Shown one piece after another: positions 1 through 8,510 of a DNA stretch of 21,151 bases. The stretch's first letter is position 1, and each line of letters starts with the position of its first letter. Both the position numbers and the translations under genes were made by a program. The notes below the pieces were generated by a model. That model was not told the origin of the DNA and ran no database searches. It worked only from the letters and a program-made list of their open reading frames with translations. This DNA is from Cudoniella acicularis (lineage: Eukaryota; Ascomycota; Leotiomycetes; Helotiales; Helotiaceae): contig JAAMPI010001012.1 in NCBI GenBank assembly GCA_013054445.1, positions 1-21,151 on the forward strand. Direction: 5' to 3'.

Positions 1-280
1 GTTTTGGTCTGGTTTGGTTTGGGTTTGGATAATCGGCGCAGGCAGGGCTGGGGAGGTTACATGGAGTAATGGGGTTTGCACAGCAGGCGAGATATGGGAA
101 TAATCTAGATAAGTCAATGCGTTTGGTTTTCCATATTCCACTAGGAAGATATTATCCTGGAGTGATAAGTGCTAGGGTTTTTTTTTCTCTTCCTTCTCAA
201 TTAAGTGCTCAAGCATCTTGAAATTAACAATTATCATTCCTTCGCGTTTCTAAGCAATAATCGCGTCAGAACGCGGGAGC
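1..280. other. Intergenic, no gene recognised
   Basis: I see no convincing coding region here. The first 29 bases are a T/G-rich low-complexity run of TTTGG-like units, and a short T tract lies near 179-187. The frames that stay open across 234-491 run through the dispersed repeat and the end of the CYP51 gene and do not look like protein. Confidence 0.5.
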
Positions 281-369
281 GAATATATTTGAATTCAAGT
301 TTTTGTGAATATTTTCTGCGAGTGTAGTGCGGGTTTAGATGGAAGTTGGTGATTATTTGTGTTGGTTTT
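281..369 (-). repeat. Dispersed repeat, copy A
   Basis: Read on the minus strand, this stretch aligns over about 80 nt with 10140-10220 (plus strand), sharing blocks such as AATCACCAACT, CTAAAC/TTAAAC, ACACTCRCAGAAAA and ATTCACAAAAACT. Most differences are C/T or A/G transitions, and copy A carries 5 extra bases in the middle. It begins only about 30 bp beyond the stop codon of the CYP51 gene, so it probably lies in that gene's 3' UTR. The family is not one I recognise. Confidence 0.7.
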
Positions 370-399
370 GAGTGGAGCGAGGAGGTTGAGGCTCGAGTT

Positions 400-1926
400 T
401 CACTCATTCTCGGGAAAGCGCCTCTCCCACCGAATGTGAGCAGGCATCGATGGACGAGAAAACAGGGAAGAGAAGTCCGTAGGGGGCACACCTTCCTTTC
501 CCTCCAAATTGAACAGCTTGAAATTGCGCACTAGTGTCGAAATGATAACGGCCAGATTCATGTATGCAAACTTCTCTCCTATGCAGCGGTGCCTACCAGC
601 ACCAAAAGGTAGATAAGGACTTTTAGTACCCTTGTTTACGGCCCCGTATCCGTAATCGATGAAGTCGGCGTCTTGTTCCTCCTCTACCCTATTCTCCCAG
701 CGGTGTGGATTCCAACTTTTGGCGTCCGGAAAGAATTGATCACTAAGTGCTGTAACTCCTGGTGATGCAAGGAGAATATGGCCTGTCGGAACAACATATT
801 GCGTGCCGGGAACTGCAAGTGGATTTTTAACTTTGCGCATAATAGAGTGGATGGAACCATGCATTCGCAGCGTCTCTTTGATTGCGTTTTGGAGAAGAGG
901 AAGCTTTGCCAAGTCTGAATACTGGATTGGCAGGAGTCCTTTGACACTGCCCTTTCCTAGATTTTGTATCTGTTCTTGGAAGAGCTGCTCTGCGATTTTT
1001 GGTTGAGATGCTAAGCGGAGCATAATCCAAGAGCTGGATGCGGAAGATGTATGCTGGCCCGCCATCAGAAGTGTGATCATCATATGCGCAATCTCCTTAT
1101 CCGGAATCGCAGTTCCATCCTTATAAACACAGTTCATGAGATTCCAAATCATGTCAAACCCTTCCTCGTCTCTACTCTTACGACGCTTGTTGATAATTTC
1201 CATATAAATCGATTTCATCGTCTCGCGCGCTATGTCTCTCTTTCGGTTATGAGGTAGCGGTGCCCATGGAAGCATGAAGTTGATCGCGGTAAATCCTTTG
1301 TCCAAGTCGTGGTATAACTCAGCGAATTCGGCCGAGAGTTTCTGGCGTACCTCCTCGCCCTGCAGCGCTCGTGCGGCTGTGAATATTGTGATTTCGGCCA
1401 TTGCAGCGGGGAGGTCGATAGTTCCCGAGGAACCTTTAAATCTAGGGGAGCCCTTGATGTATTCCACAACCTCGTTCTCAATCAGTGGCACATGTGACTG
1501 GAGAGCTTGGTCCGTCAAGCCGAATTTAACAAACTTCTTCTGCTCCATAAGCTTCGCGTTTGCGCAATCATAAACAACGTCGGAGCCAAAAACCGGGGTA
1601 GTCAATGGAGCGTAAACCTCCTCTGCGTTGACATCCTTGAGTTTGCCGTTGAGGATGAATTCGTTGCCGTCAATTCCTAGGTACACGGTCGTTTTCTGCC
1701 CAAGCAAGATGAATGTGAAGATGTCGCCGTGCTTCTCCCTACAAGCAGCGAAGAATTTGTATGGTTCCATGCCATAAGTTATGGTGTTTCCGAGGAATGG
1801 GATCCAGTGAAAGACGATGGGTGGTTCGTTCTTGTTGTAGAAAAAGAGTTGGCGAAGGATGTGGAAGGCGATTGTTGCCGAAACTAATGCAAGCGCATAG
1901 CAAGCTGTCTGAATGAATTTGTCCAT
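400..1926 (-). CDS. cyp51A: Sterol 14-alpha demethylase, CYP51A-type
   Basis: A 508-aa cytochrome P450 that removes the 14-alpha methyl of lanosterol/eburicol in ergosterol synthesis; it is the azole fungicide target and sits in the ER membrane. Visible features: an N-terminal hydrophobic anchor (about residues 7-29), substrate-recognition segment around VVYDC (Y119), I-helix AGQHTSS (289-295), ExxR (E351-R354) and heme loop [10 protein letters not shown] with Cys448. Known family: Aspergillus fumigatus has Cyp51A and Cyp51B; stretches such as [16 protein letters not shown] and SPGVTALSD resemble the A type. Residues equivalent to the resistance sites G54, L98, Y121 and M220 (here G52, L96, Y119, M218) are the sensitive-type residues. 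The ORF is uninterrupted. It can be extended to 2013 only through a TTG; the ATG at 1926 has A at -3 and G at +4 and was chosen. A second CYP51B would be expected elsewhere in the genome (inference). Confidence 0.93.
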   Translation of the reverse strand: MDKFIQTACYALALVSATIAFHILRQLFFYNKNEPPIVFHWIPFLGNTITYGMEPYKFFAACREKHGDIFTFILLGQKTTVYLGIDGNEFILNGKLKDVNAEEVYAPLTTPVFGSDVVYDCANAKLMEQKKFVKFGLTDQALQSHVPLIENEVVEYIKGSPRFKGSSGTIDLPAAMAEITIFTAARALQGEEVRQKLSAEFAELYHDLDKGFTAINFMLPWAPLPHNRKRDIARETMKSIYMEIINKRRKSRDEEGFDMIWNLMNCVYKDGTAIPDKEIAHMMITLLMAGQHTSSASSSWIMLRLASQPKIAEQLFQEQIQNLGKGSVKGLLPIQYSDLAKLPLLQNAIKETLRMHGSIHSIMRKVKNPLAVPGTQYVVPTGHILLASPGVTALSDQFFPDAKSWNPHRWENRVEEEQDADFIDYGYGAVNKGTKSPYLPFGAGRHRCIGEKFAYMNLAVIISTLVRNFKLFNLEGKEGVPPTDFSSLFSRPSMPAHIRWERRFPENE

Positions 1927-2885
1927 GATGGATGACGCTGATGAATGAATTTTGAAGTACTCGCAGTTTTTGAAAGAGGTCCTGATTTGAAGTTGAGCAA
2001 CGCTTACTTTCAAGCCGGGAGAGAAAAAGTAGAAGTAGAACTACATCCATGTACTACTACCTGCGCGATTGCTTCCCTGCAAGACAGTATTCCCAACCTG
2101 TCATGTTACCATGTACACATGTCGTCGCTTTTACCAACCTTAAACACTTCAAGAGCAGCTTAGTTGCAGTATCCCCTCTCTTCACAATCGGGACTTCGGA
2201 ATTTTGGACAAGCACGATAGAGCAGCGGTGCACATTTGGGAAGCGTGGCACGTCCGTAAATCCGCTCCCACATTTGATATTCAACTCCGGTTCCGTACCT
2301 GCGCCTCAATGTTTTCTCTATAGTGGAGCAGAAGGGAATTGCAGGGAATAGTTTCAGTGGCAGTTCTCATTGGCTGGGGCCAGGCCCAGCCGAACACGAA
2401 CACGAATACACGACGGGTTTCAAAATGTGGAAGGCCTCAGCTACAATCTTTCAAGCTTAGGACTAGTCGTGTTGCCTGAAACATTTTCTATATAGAAAAG
2501 CGTATTCGGCTGCCCGCATGACGACGCAGAAGTGGGATTTCGAGCTGAAGCATTGATGCGAAAGAAACCCAAGTGTGTTCACACGCGGTGGCTGCAGAGT
2601 AGCTAGCCATCAGACTCTCCAAAGATGCTTTCGTATACTATAGAATTACTTCAGCATTTCACGAAGCTTCCTGGGAGATGAGACGATACAACAAAACAAG
2701 TACATAATGAAATTAACATCTAGTTTTCTACATTCAGTGTTCGTTCGACCAATCTTCAACATTGAAACATGACCTAGTCTCGTGTCCACCATCTACGTTG
2801 CTCCAATTTCACCTTCTCTTAAATTCTTCCCTCAACCACTTTTCAGCCACCTTCGCTCTGTTTGGCAAACGAGCAACATTTCAAC
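1927..2885 (-). promoter_or_regulatory. Upstream region of CYP51, no gene
   Basis: About 960 bp separate the CYP51 start from the 3' end of the next gene, and I see no coding region. It holds a CCAAT box in the sense of the gene (2369-2373), another on the other strand (2750-2754), a perfect 7-bp inverted repeat GGCTGGG/CCCAGCC (2372-2378 and 2385-2391), a short GAACAC tandem with a CGAAT (2392-2407), a 16-bp perfect palindrome centred on TATATA (2484-2499), and sterol-element-like motifs at 2582-2637. In Aspergillus the CCAAT-binding complex and SrbA act on cyp51A; a role here is inferred. Confidence 0.5.
2582..2637. promoter_or_regulatory. Candidate sterol response motifs upstream of CYP51
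   Basis: CACGCGGT (2582-2589) matches the core of the SrbA-bound sterol element in the A. fumigatus cyp51A promoter as I recall it, though in the opposite orientation to the gene. TCGTATA (2631-2637) equals the yeast Upc2/Ecm22 core. They lie about 655-710 bp upstream of the ATG. Each is short enough to occur by chance. Confidence 0.3.
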
Positions 2886-4794
2886 TTATCCAGTTGATCG
2901 ACTACGAGCATGCTTCTTACCTCCTACAATGGGCAATTCCAACATGTCCGATTTGCGAGGGAAAAGAAGTCTGCGGGATTTATCATGAGGTTCTGGTGAT
3001 AACGTCGATGCATTACGGCGTCGTTGAGGTCTGGGTGTTGTTCGAGAGCTTCCGGGGGTACCGACTTTGGTCCCTTTCTTGCTTGGAAATTGCGAAAAAT
3101 TTTTCCCCCCAGATCTAGTAAGTCTTTCAGCGAAATAAATCGGATCAGCCTCCTCTATTGATTCAATTTCGCTCTCCCCTGAAAACGTTAGATCTTCATT
3201 GTTTGAATAATGGACACTAGTCCTCTTGCCTTCGCTCATAGAACTTTCTTCCTCATCAGTGATATCGTATTTTAATCTGATTTCTTCTTCGTCACTAGCG
3301 TCCGAATACTCGTCCCCCAAAGTCTCTTTGTCGTCTTCATAATCGTCGTCTTCGTTGTCTTCATCATCGTCGTCGTCGTCGTCGTCCTCTTCGTCCTCTT
3401 TCAGATCTTTCAGATCTTTCACTGTACCTATCAGCGCTTCATTGCCTAGATTGGTTTCATATACCGCCGCTTTCCATCTAGATATACAGCTAGAAACCCA
3501 TGGTCTAAAGTGCCTCGCAGTCCAATAATGAACGTTTTCAATGATACGACAGAGTTGTACCGTGTCCCAAACACTTAGAAGATCTCCTTTGGCTATACAT
3601 ACCATTCTCTAATAACAGTTAGCTATGCCCTTTGAAACATCAAAACTCCAACACTGGAGCTCACATATTCTAAAAGTCTTCCTTTGCCGCTTTCTCGTCC
3701 TGAGTTCCTGTCAATGTAAGCCACCCAAACTCTATACTTGTTCCCAATGAATGTAAAGGCAACAGCAGGTTGAATCCCCCCAGCAGCGACTGGGGACAAG
3801 GAAAGATATGACAGCCTGCCTAGCATTGATAAGGTTGTTGCCGCGGCGTTCGCAGCTTGGTGGTAGCATTTGCTGATTTCGGACTTCTTGACCTTATGGT
3901 GTTTAATTTCAACGACCGTGGATGGGAAGCAGACAAGGTGTTTTTCGTCCATCCCCCTTATTGAATCTATTTGTTTGATTGGATTTGAGATAAGATTTCC
4001 ATTTTTTGTTTGTTCTAGTCGCGCGAGAAGGGTTTCCGTGAAGTTTTGAATATAGTCATCTCTGTAAAATCCAGTGGCATTTGACTCTCTGCTGAATATT
4101 GGCAGAGCGATGTAGAGGTCTACCTTCGGTGCTGTAAGTAGAGGGGCACCGTGAAATGTCGTTCTTTGCAAATTTTTGCGGCCCTCTTCCCATATGTCCT
4201 CTTCCTCTCTGGTGGAAAGTCAGCCAGCGTAAATGGTGTCAGGGTTAAGAATACATACACTCTCACTCTGTCTACATATCTTCTAGGTTCCAAAAATCTT
4301 GCACCCTCTTCTTGACGGGATGATTTTATCAGCTGTTCAAATAGCTCGTACTTTATTACCGCAGACCACCGGGCCTCTTTGGCACTCCTGATATTCTTCG
4401 CACTTCTAGAGATTTTCTGTGCGACCTCAAACCTCCTGTCTTGCGCAGCGACCTGATATATCTCTTCATAGTCTTCCATGTCCACTGATGATCTTTTGCT
4501 CCGTTCGGGAATTTTCGCCACTTCAAAGAAATTATCGATTTTCTTCCGGCTCTTTGGAGTGAGTTTTTTTCTAATAAATTTAGCATTAGATGAACCAAAA
4601 AAAAAAAAAAAAGAATGTTGCTTGCAAGTTTTTCTTGGTGAAATAATCCACTTGAAGTCCAGGAGGCCCTCAGCAACAATTGAAGCTTGGACTTGCCACT
4701 TTTCAAACTCTGGATCGATTTTGGGGTGATAGTATATTCCATTCTCATTGAGCGCCCTCCAGTTAAGTCGTCTCTTCTGGTCCTTTGGCTCCAT
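2886..4794 (-). CDS. PD-(D/E)XK nuclease-like orphan protein, three exons
   Basis: Proposed CDS is the complement of 2886-3608, 3665-4208 and 4259-4794, 600 aa. Intron 1 (4209-4258, 50 bp) has GTATGT, GGCTGAC and CCAG; intron 2 (3609-3664, 56 bp) has GTGAGC, GCTAAC and TTAG. Splicing joins segments typical of a fungal PD-(D/E)XK-like family: KVDLYIAL (D209), VVEIKHHK (E279-x-K281), CYHQAANAAA (Q296), then a core ending RPWVSSCISRWK. These fit a catalytic D...ExK triad. The C-terminal ~190 aa are an acidic, low-complexity tail (Asp/Glu run at 3295-3415) followed by a basic Ser/Arg-rich end. The start is the first ATG in frame with A at -3; upstream there is only a GTG at 4911. A T16 run in exon 1 (4597-4612) may instead belong to a third, 81-bp stop-free intron at 4571-4651 (weak donor GTGGAT, branch-like GCTAAA, acceptor TTAG), which would give 573 aa. 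Function unknown; the family is lineage-specific and often degraded. Confidence 0.75.
3358..3395 (+). repeat. GTC/TCA trinucleotide run coding for an acidic tract
   Basis: Runs of TCATCATC, GTCGTCGTC and TCTTCG on the plus strand encode the Asp/Glu-rich tail of the minus-strand PD-(D/E)XK-like gene. Next to it a 9-mer TTTCAGATC is repeated in tandem (about 3400-3418). Such tracts change length easily. Confidence 0.7.
4597..4612 (+). repeat. A16 homopolymer (T16 on the coding strand)
   Basis: Sixteen consecutive A on the plus strand. Read through, it gives five Phe in a row in the PD-(D/E)XK-like protein; alternatively it is the pyrimidine tract of an unspliced-looking intron. Its length is prone to error in sequencing and replication. 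Confidence 0.9.
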
Positions 4795-5779
4795 TCTCGG
4801 TCTTGTTTTGGAAATCTCGAGAGTTGGAGATATAGGGTAGGGTAACCCCAAAGAGTAATAGCATCCAATTTTTGAGAGGAGTTTCGAGGATAGAGTTGGA
4901 CACAATCTCACAACAATATTACTGTCGAGTATGGATCGGAATCACAATGAATGATATTTGAGAAGGGATACAGCAAGAACTTTTCATAGATTTATGTGGC
5001 AGTGGGGTGAGGCGTAGTTATACATGGGGGCATAATGGTGGGGCTATGTGGCCATTCGCTCGGGTCCGGAAGGAGAAGGTAACTAGGACAATATGTTGGT
5101 GGCTGAACCAAAATAGGCGTGTTGCATATCCCTCTAGTCCTTTCAAACCGATCCGTGGTCTGCTTCTCGAAATCCTAACAAACATTTAGAAACCTCTAAA
5201 TAATGCACACTTGAAAGATCAGTGTATACAATGGACTTTCAAGTTCAAGATAGAGGTGACATTTGAAACCAAAAAACAAAGTCTACAAACAGTTACGCCT
5301 CATAGTATTTTTAACAGTACGGATCCTGGCTGAAGTTTTGAGAAACTTACCTACGGCTCAGAGAGATATAGCATGAGTAAGTTTGATTAAATAAGAGGAT
5401 TAATTTCAAAAGGGTGCGTAGTTGACACTCAAATTTTGAAAGGTTTTCGTTGCTTGCAGACCTACTTTCCCCGTGTTCCCCTCGTTCAGGGGCCCCTCAT
5501 CTCACTAGGGTTTGTCACTTAGTCACATGCACTCTCCGAACCAAATTGAAAAACAACGATGTGCTTTTATTGTGCCTGGTAGTCTAAATGACTAAAATAT
5601 AATGTACAATCTATGGAATTCTATGAAACTGCCTTTGGTTGTCGAAGTGTCTCGGACAGCAACGTCAGACCATATCGGGTAGTTATGATATGCCCAATAT
5701 CCTCAAGCATACCATAACTCCTAATCCCATGAATCATGACACCGGCGCGGACCGTAAATTGGCGCTTAGTTTCGCTGGC
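4795..5779. other. Intergenic between two minus-strand genes
   Basis: Contains the presumed promoter of the PD-(D/E)XK-like gene and the 3' flank of the coiled-coil ORFs. I see no gene. A 9-bp inverted repeat ACTTGAAAG/CTTTCAAGT lies at 5209-5217 and 5236-5244. The 60-codon frame at 5007-5189 begins with GTG and does not resemble protein. Confidence 0.5.
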
Positions 5780-6148
5780 TTATGTCTGGCTTGTCTGAGT
5801 CTCTTGGTTGTTTGCGGAGGAAGTAGTTTGCTCAGATTTCTGTTTCTTACTTTCTCTCCGCTCGTGAGCCGCTCTGATCAAAGCATCATTCATGACGCCA
5901 AGAAGAACCTTATCAACCTCCTTGTCTTTCTCCTCATCATAATCCAGGCCTTTCATTTCCCACAAGAACCCTTCAGTGATTTTATACGACTCGATCGCAT
6001 GGTTGAAAATATCAATCTTCTTGCTGATCTCATCAAGATCTTTCTTTTTCTCGGTAAGCGACTGTTTGGGAGGAGAGAAACCAACCCGACCATTCAACTC
6101 GTAAGGAAGCAAGAGCGCACTGGCGTAAGCTCGAAGGAAATTTAATAC
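5780..6148 (-). CDS. In-frame coding extension behind a TAG (3' exon or readthrough)
   Basis: This stretch is open for 122 codons in exactly the frame of the 283-codon ORF upstream and is separated from it by one TAG (6149-6151). The sequence is charged, helix-prone and clearly protein-like (SLTEKKKDLDEISKKID, RAAHERRESKKQK), ending in a polar Gln/Thr/Ser tail. It has no good start of its own. Possible explanations: (a) a 75-bp intron from the perfect donor GTAAGT at 6207 to a GAG acceptor at 6133, which joins in frame (phase 1) and removes the TAG; (b) stop readthrough; (c) a nonsense mutation. The nearer TAG-ending acceptor at 6149 would put the rest out of frame. I favour (a), weakly, because GAG acceptors are rare. 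Confidence 0.6.
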   Translation of the reverse strand, partial: VLNFLRAYASALLLPYELNGRVGFSPPKQSLTEKKKDLDEISKKIDIFNHAIESYKITEGFLWEMKGLDYDEEKDKEVDKVLLGVMNDALIRAAHERRESKKQKSEQTTSSANNQETQTSQT

Positions 6149-7000
6149 CTATTCTTTCCCGTCTTCCAATTTGTTGATCTTCTTGCAAAAGTGCGAACAC
6201 TTACAATGTCTGTTGGTAGAGTCGTCGTCTGTTTTTATGCCGAGTTTCTTCTTTTCTCTTTCTTCCGCTTCCTGGTCAAGTTGTCTGCGAAGCTTCTTGA
6301 AAAATCTTTTCTCTGCTTTGCTCAAATTGGGTTTCTTCAGGAGTTTCTTGTATTCGTTGCTCATGCCGAGAGAAGCATCAAACGCTGTGGATATTTCGAG
6401 TCCCCAACGAAGAATGTCTGCTTCATTGAGTAGACTGTCTAGTTTTAATTCCTCCATTTGTAAGTAACCATGCCAATTAATTTGCAAAAGTCTGCGCGTT
6501 ATGTTGGCTATTTTTTGCTCGGACATTTCGGAATCCACTGGCTCTAGCTCTCGACCATTCTCCTTAGCCTCTTTCATAACATCTTGTCTCGCTAGCTGGA
6601 TATTCTTGATCTTCTGCTGATATTTTTGAATCACGTCGCTGAGAAGATTTTGAAGTTCCTGTTCAGTTTGGATTCGGATTTTCCTTTCCTCTTCCTCTTT
6701 CGCACTATCATAGCGACGACGCCTTTCTTTTTCTAGCTGAACGACCATGATTGAGTCTTTGAGGTCTGCTTCCTCCAGTAGTATGGCGAACACATTTTCA
6801 TCTTCTTCCAGTTGCTCGAGGTAGAATTGCGCAAAGTTCGCTCCCACCTCCTTGTCAAGCAGTTGGCGTTTTTCCTCCATGATCTGCTCCCTCATCTCAT
6901 TGAGGGATTGTCGGTTCTCAGCGTACTTTTCTTCTGACAATTTCTCTCCCTGAAGCTCAAATAATGCTTTTTGGACTCTCAAGTAATGCTTCTCGAGCAT
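6149..7000 (-). CDS. Coiled-coil protein ORF of unknown function, 283 codons
   Basis: A highly charged, Glu/Lys/Arg-rich ORF predicted to be mostly coiled coil (LEKERRRRYDSAKEEEERK, QELQNLLSDVIQKYQQKIK), with a compact section around LQINWHGYLQMEELKLDSLL, then a Lys-rich stretch and a Cys/His cluster (HCKCSHFCKK) at the end. That cluster may be intron read as protein, because a perfect GTAAGT donor lies inside it. The ATG at 7000 comes two bases after the stop of the 499-codon ORF (TAG-AG-ATG). The first residues continue the helical pattern that ends the upstream ORF, so the two may be one gene broken by a frame change, or two cistrons of one message. I do not recognise a family. Confidence 0.7.
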   Translation of the reverse strand: MLEKHYLRVQKALFELQGEKLSEEKYAENRQSLNEMREQIMEEKRQLLDKEVGANFAQFYLEQLEEDENVFAILLEEADLKDSIMVVQLEKERRRRYDSAKEEEERKIRIQTEQELQNLLSDVIQKYQQKIKNIQLARQDVMKEAKENGRELEPVDSEMSEQKIANITRRLLQINWHGYLQMEELKLDSLLNEADILRWGLEISTAFDASLGMSNEYKKLLKKPNLSKAEKRFFKKLRRQLDQEAEEREKKKLGIKTDDDSTNRHCKCSHFCKKINKLEDGKE

Positions 7001-7002
7001 CT

Positions 7003-8502
7003 CTAATCTTTAGCCTCGGAGATTTCCTCTTCCAAAAGTTCTTTGGCAAGTGCTTGGAGAGCATTTTGGTGAGGATACTTTATGATCTTGGCCTTGAAAT
7101 AAAGGGTTTCGAAGTGGCCGTCGTAGAATTCTTCATACTTTTCCTTCATGTCAGCTTTGAGTTTCTTCAGGATAGGGAATGACAGAGCCTTGTCATCTGC
7201 CGAGTTCTCAGACTCGGTATATTCATCAACAGAATCTTGTTCCTCTTCGTCATCCTCGTAATCAGAATCGCATCCAGGATCAGGGCCTTCTGTAGCCGTC
7301 TTGCAAAAGATTGCCTTTCTCATCGTAGCAAGAAACGACTCAAGTTCGGGAAGTCCAGCAAATTTCTTTTTGTCATCTGGCAGATTTTGCTGATTCTTCT
7401 TGTATTCTTTCTCTCGCCGCTTGATCTCTCTGAAAATAAATAACTGAAAGCTGCGGGTATCGTCCATGTCAAGCAGGTGTTCTTCATATTCAGAAAGATC
7501 TTCTTCAGACATTTTCTGAAGAAATTGTTGATAGAAGTGAGCACGACAGAATTCGTCGTAAGGAGAATGCAAATCTATCAACTCCCTGTAATTATAAGGC
7601 TCAGGGAGAATGGTGCTTAGGTCTCCGAAAAGCTCGGTGCCAGTGACTTCTGGAAGTCCGCGAAAGACTTTGTAGGATAATGAATTTTGTCCCTTGATCG
7701 GAATCCACTCATGTCTTTCTCCCAACTCGGGAATGTTGACAATGATCTTTTTGGATTGGTTTGGAACTGACTCGTCGTTTAGAGCACCCGGCATAACCTG
7801 TCCCTCCTTTGTCTCAGGAGCCACAGCGCCTTCAGACTGAATATCTCGGACCCAGTCCTCTTCAACATCAAGATCAGTGCCATCACTATCATCATCTTCG
7901 TCTGAATCATCCTCCGGCTCTTGAGTAGAAATTTGGTCGGCAATGTCGCCCTTCACTAGAACCTGAGTGTCTCCCACATGAAAACTTTGGAATCCAAGAT
8001 CCCGTAATTGGTTATCCAGACTTGCATTTATGAGATGAAACCCAAGGGCTTGTGCTTCCTCATCAGGTTCATTGAGAAGTGCGAAACCAACTCTTTGTAT
8101 AATATCATTTGGATTTTCGGTAGGTCTTTCAAGGGGGCTGCCGGCGGAGGTTGGGCTTGATGTGCGAGAGGCTTTTGATTCGAGGGGAGATTTTGGTGCG
8201 GTAGGAGTTGGGTCTTCAGTGAAATTTGGGCTTGGCGTACCGGATTCCTTGATTTGGGAGGGGGGCTGGTCAACGGTAAACTTCGGACTTGGTGTGCGGG
8301 ACTTTGACTTGAGAGATGATTCGGACTTAGGTATGTCTTCAATAGTGGGAGTTAACTTGGCGACTACCGGGGCCTCATCTTCAATGAGGAGAGTAGGGGT
8401 AGCTAGTCGCGAGGATGAGGTAGTATCGAGTTGAGGTTGGACAGCTGACTCGCTTTGGTCAGGGAAATCTTCGATTTGGACTTTCTTTGGGTATTCTGCC
8501 AT
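7003..8502 (-). CDS. Large acidic orphan protein, 499 aa
   Basis: Starts at an ATG (8502) and is uninterrupted. Order of parts: a low-complexity N-terminal ~130 aa with repeated TPSP/TSSP-type sites (SRTPSPKF, GTPSPNFTED, RTSSPTSAGSP), likely phosphorylated; a short folded-looking region around NEPDEEAQALGFHLINASL; an acidic run (EPEDDSDEDDDSDG); a central region (IPELGERHEWIPIKG ... SPYDEFCRAHFYQQFL); a second acidic run (DYEDDEEEQDSVDEY); and a helical C-terminus ending ELLEEEISEAKD. No signal peptide or membrane segment is evident, so a cytosolic or nuclear protein is likely (inference). Family not recognised. A 62-codon ORF ends 8 nt before its start and another ORF begins 2 nt after its stop. 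Confidence 0.75.
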   Translation of the reverse strand: MAEYPKKVQIEDFPDQSESAVQPQLDTTSSSRLATPTLLIEDEAPVVAKLTPTIEDIPKSESSLKSKSRTPSPKFTVDQPPSQIKESGTPSPNFTEDPTPTAPKSPLESKASRTSSPTSAGSPLERPTENPNDIIQRVGFALLNEPDEEAQALGFHLINASLDNQLRDLGFQSFHVGDTQVLVKGDIADQISTQEPEDDSDEDDDSDGTDLDVEEDWVRDIQSEGAVAPETKEGQVMPGALNDESVPNQSKKIIVNIPELGERHEWIPIKGQNSLSYKVFRGLPEVTGTELFGDLSTILPEPYNYRELIDLHSPYDEFCRAHFYQQFLQKMSEEDLSEYEEHLLDMDDTRSFQLFIFREIKRREKEYKKNQQNLPDDKKKFAGLPELESFLATMRKAIFCKTATEGPDPGCDSDYEDDEEEQDSVDEYTESENSADDKALSFPILKKLKADMKEKYEEFYDGHFETLYFKAKIIKYPHQNALQALAKELLEEEISEAKD

Positions 8503-8510
8503 GTTTGCAG

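Noticed and set aside
1..29. Telomere-like repeat
   Set aside because: The units are irregular TTTGG-type, not TTAGGG, and too few.
1927..2013. N-terminal extension of CYP51 to 2013
   Set aside because: It starts at TTG, adds 29 residues without family resemblance, and the ATG at 1926 has a good context just before the membrane anchor.
2762..3118. 118-codon plus-strand ORF
   Set aside because: Mostly antisense to the C-terminal exon of the PD-(D/E)XK-like gene; composition is not protein-like.
6990..7010. Programmed -1 frameshift at 7003
   Set aside because: No slippery heptamer of the X-XXY-YYZ type; the frame of the second ORF has a TAA just upstream that leaves almost no room for slippage.
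7003..7200. Intron joining the 499- and 283-codon ORFs
   Set aside because: The only donors near the junction (GTATCC, GTATGA) are phase 2, and the matching acceptors (CTAAAG, CTTGAG) are not canonical; it would also delete coding-looking helix.
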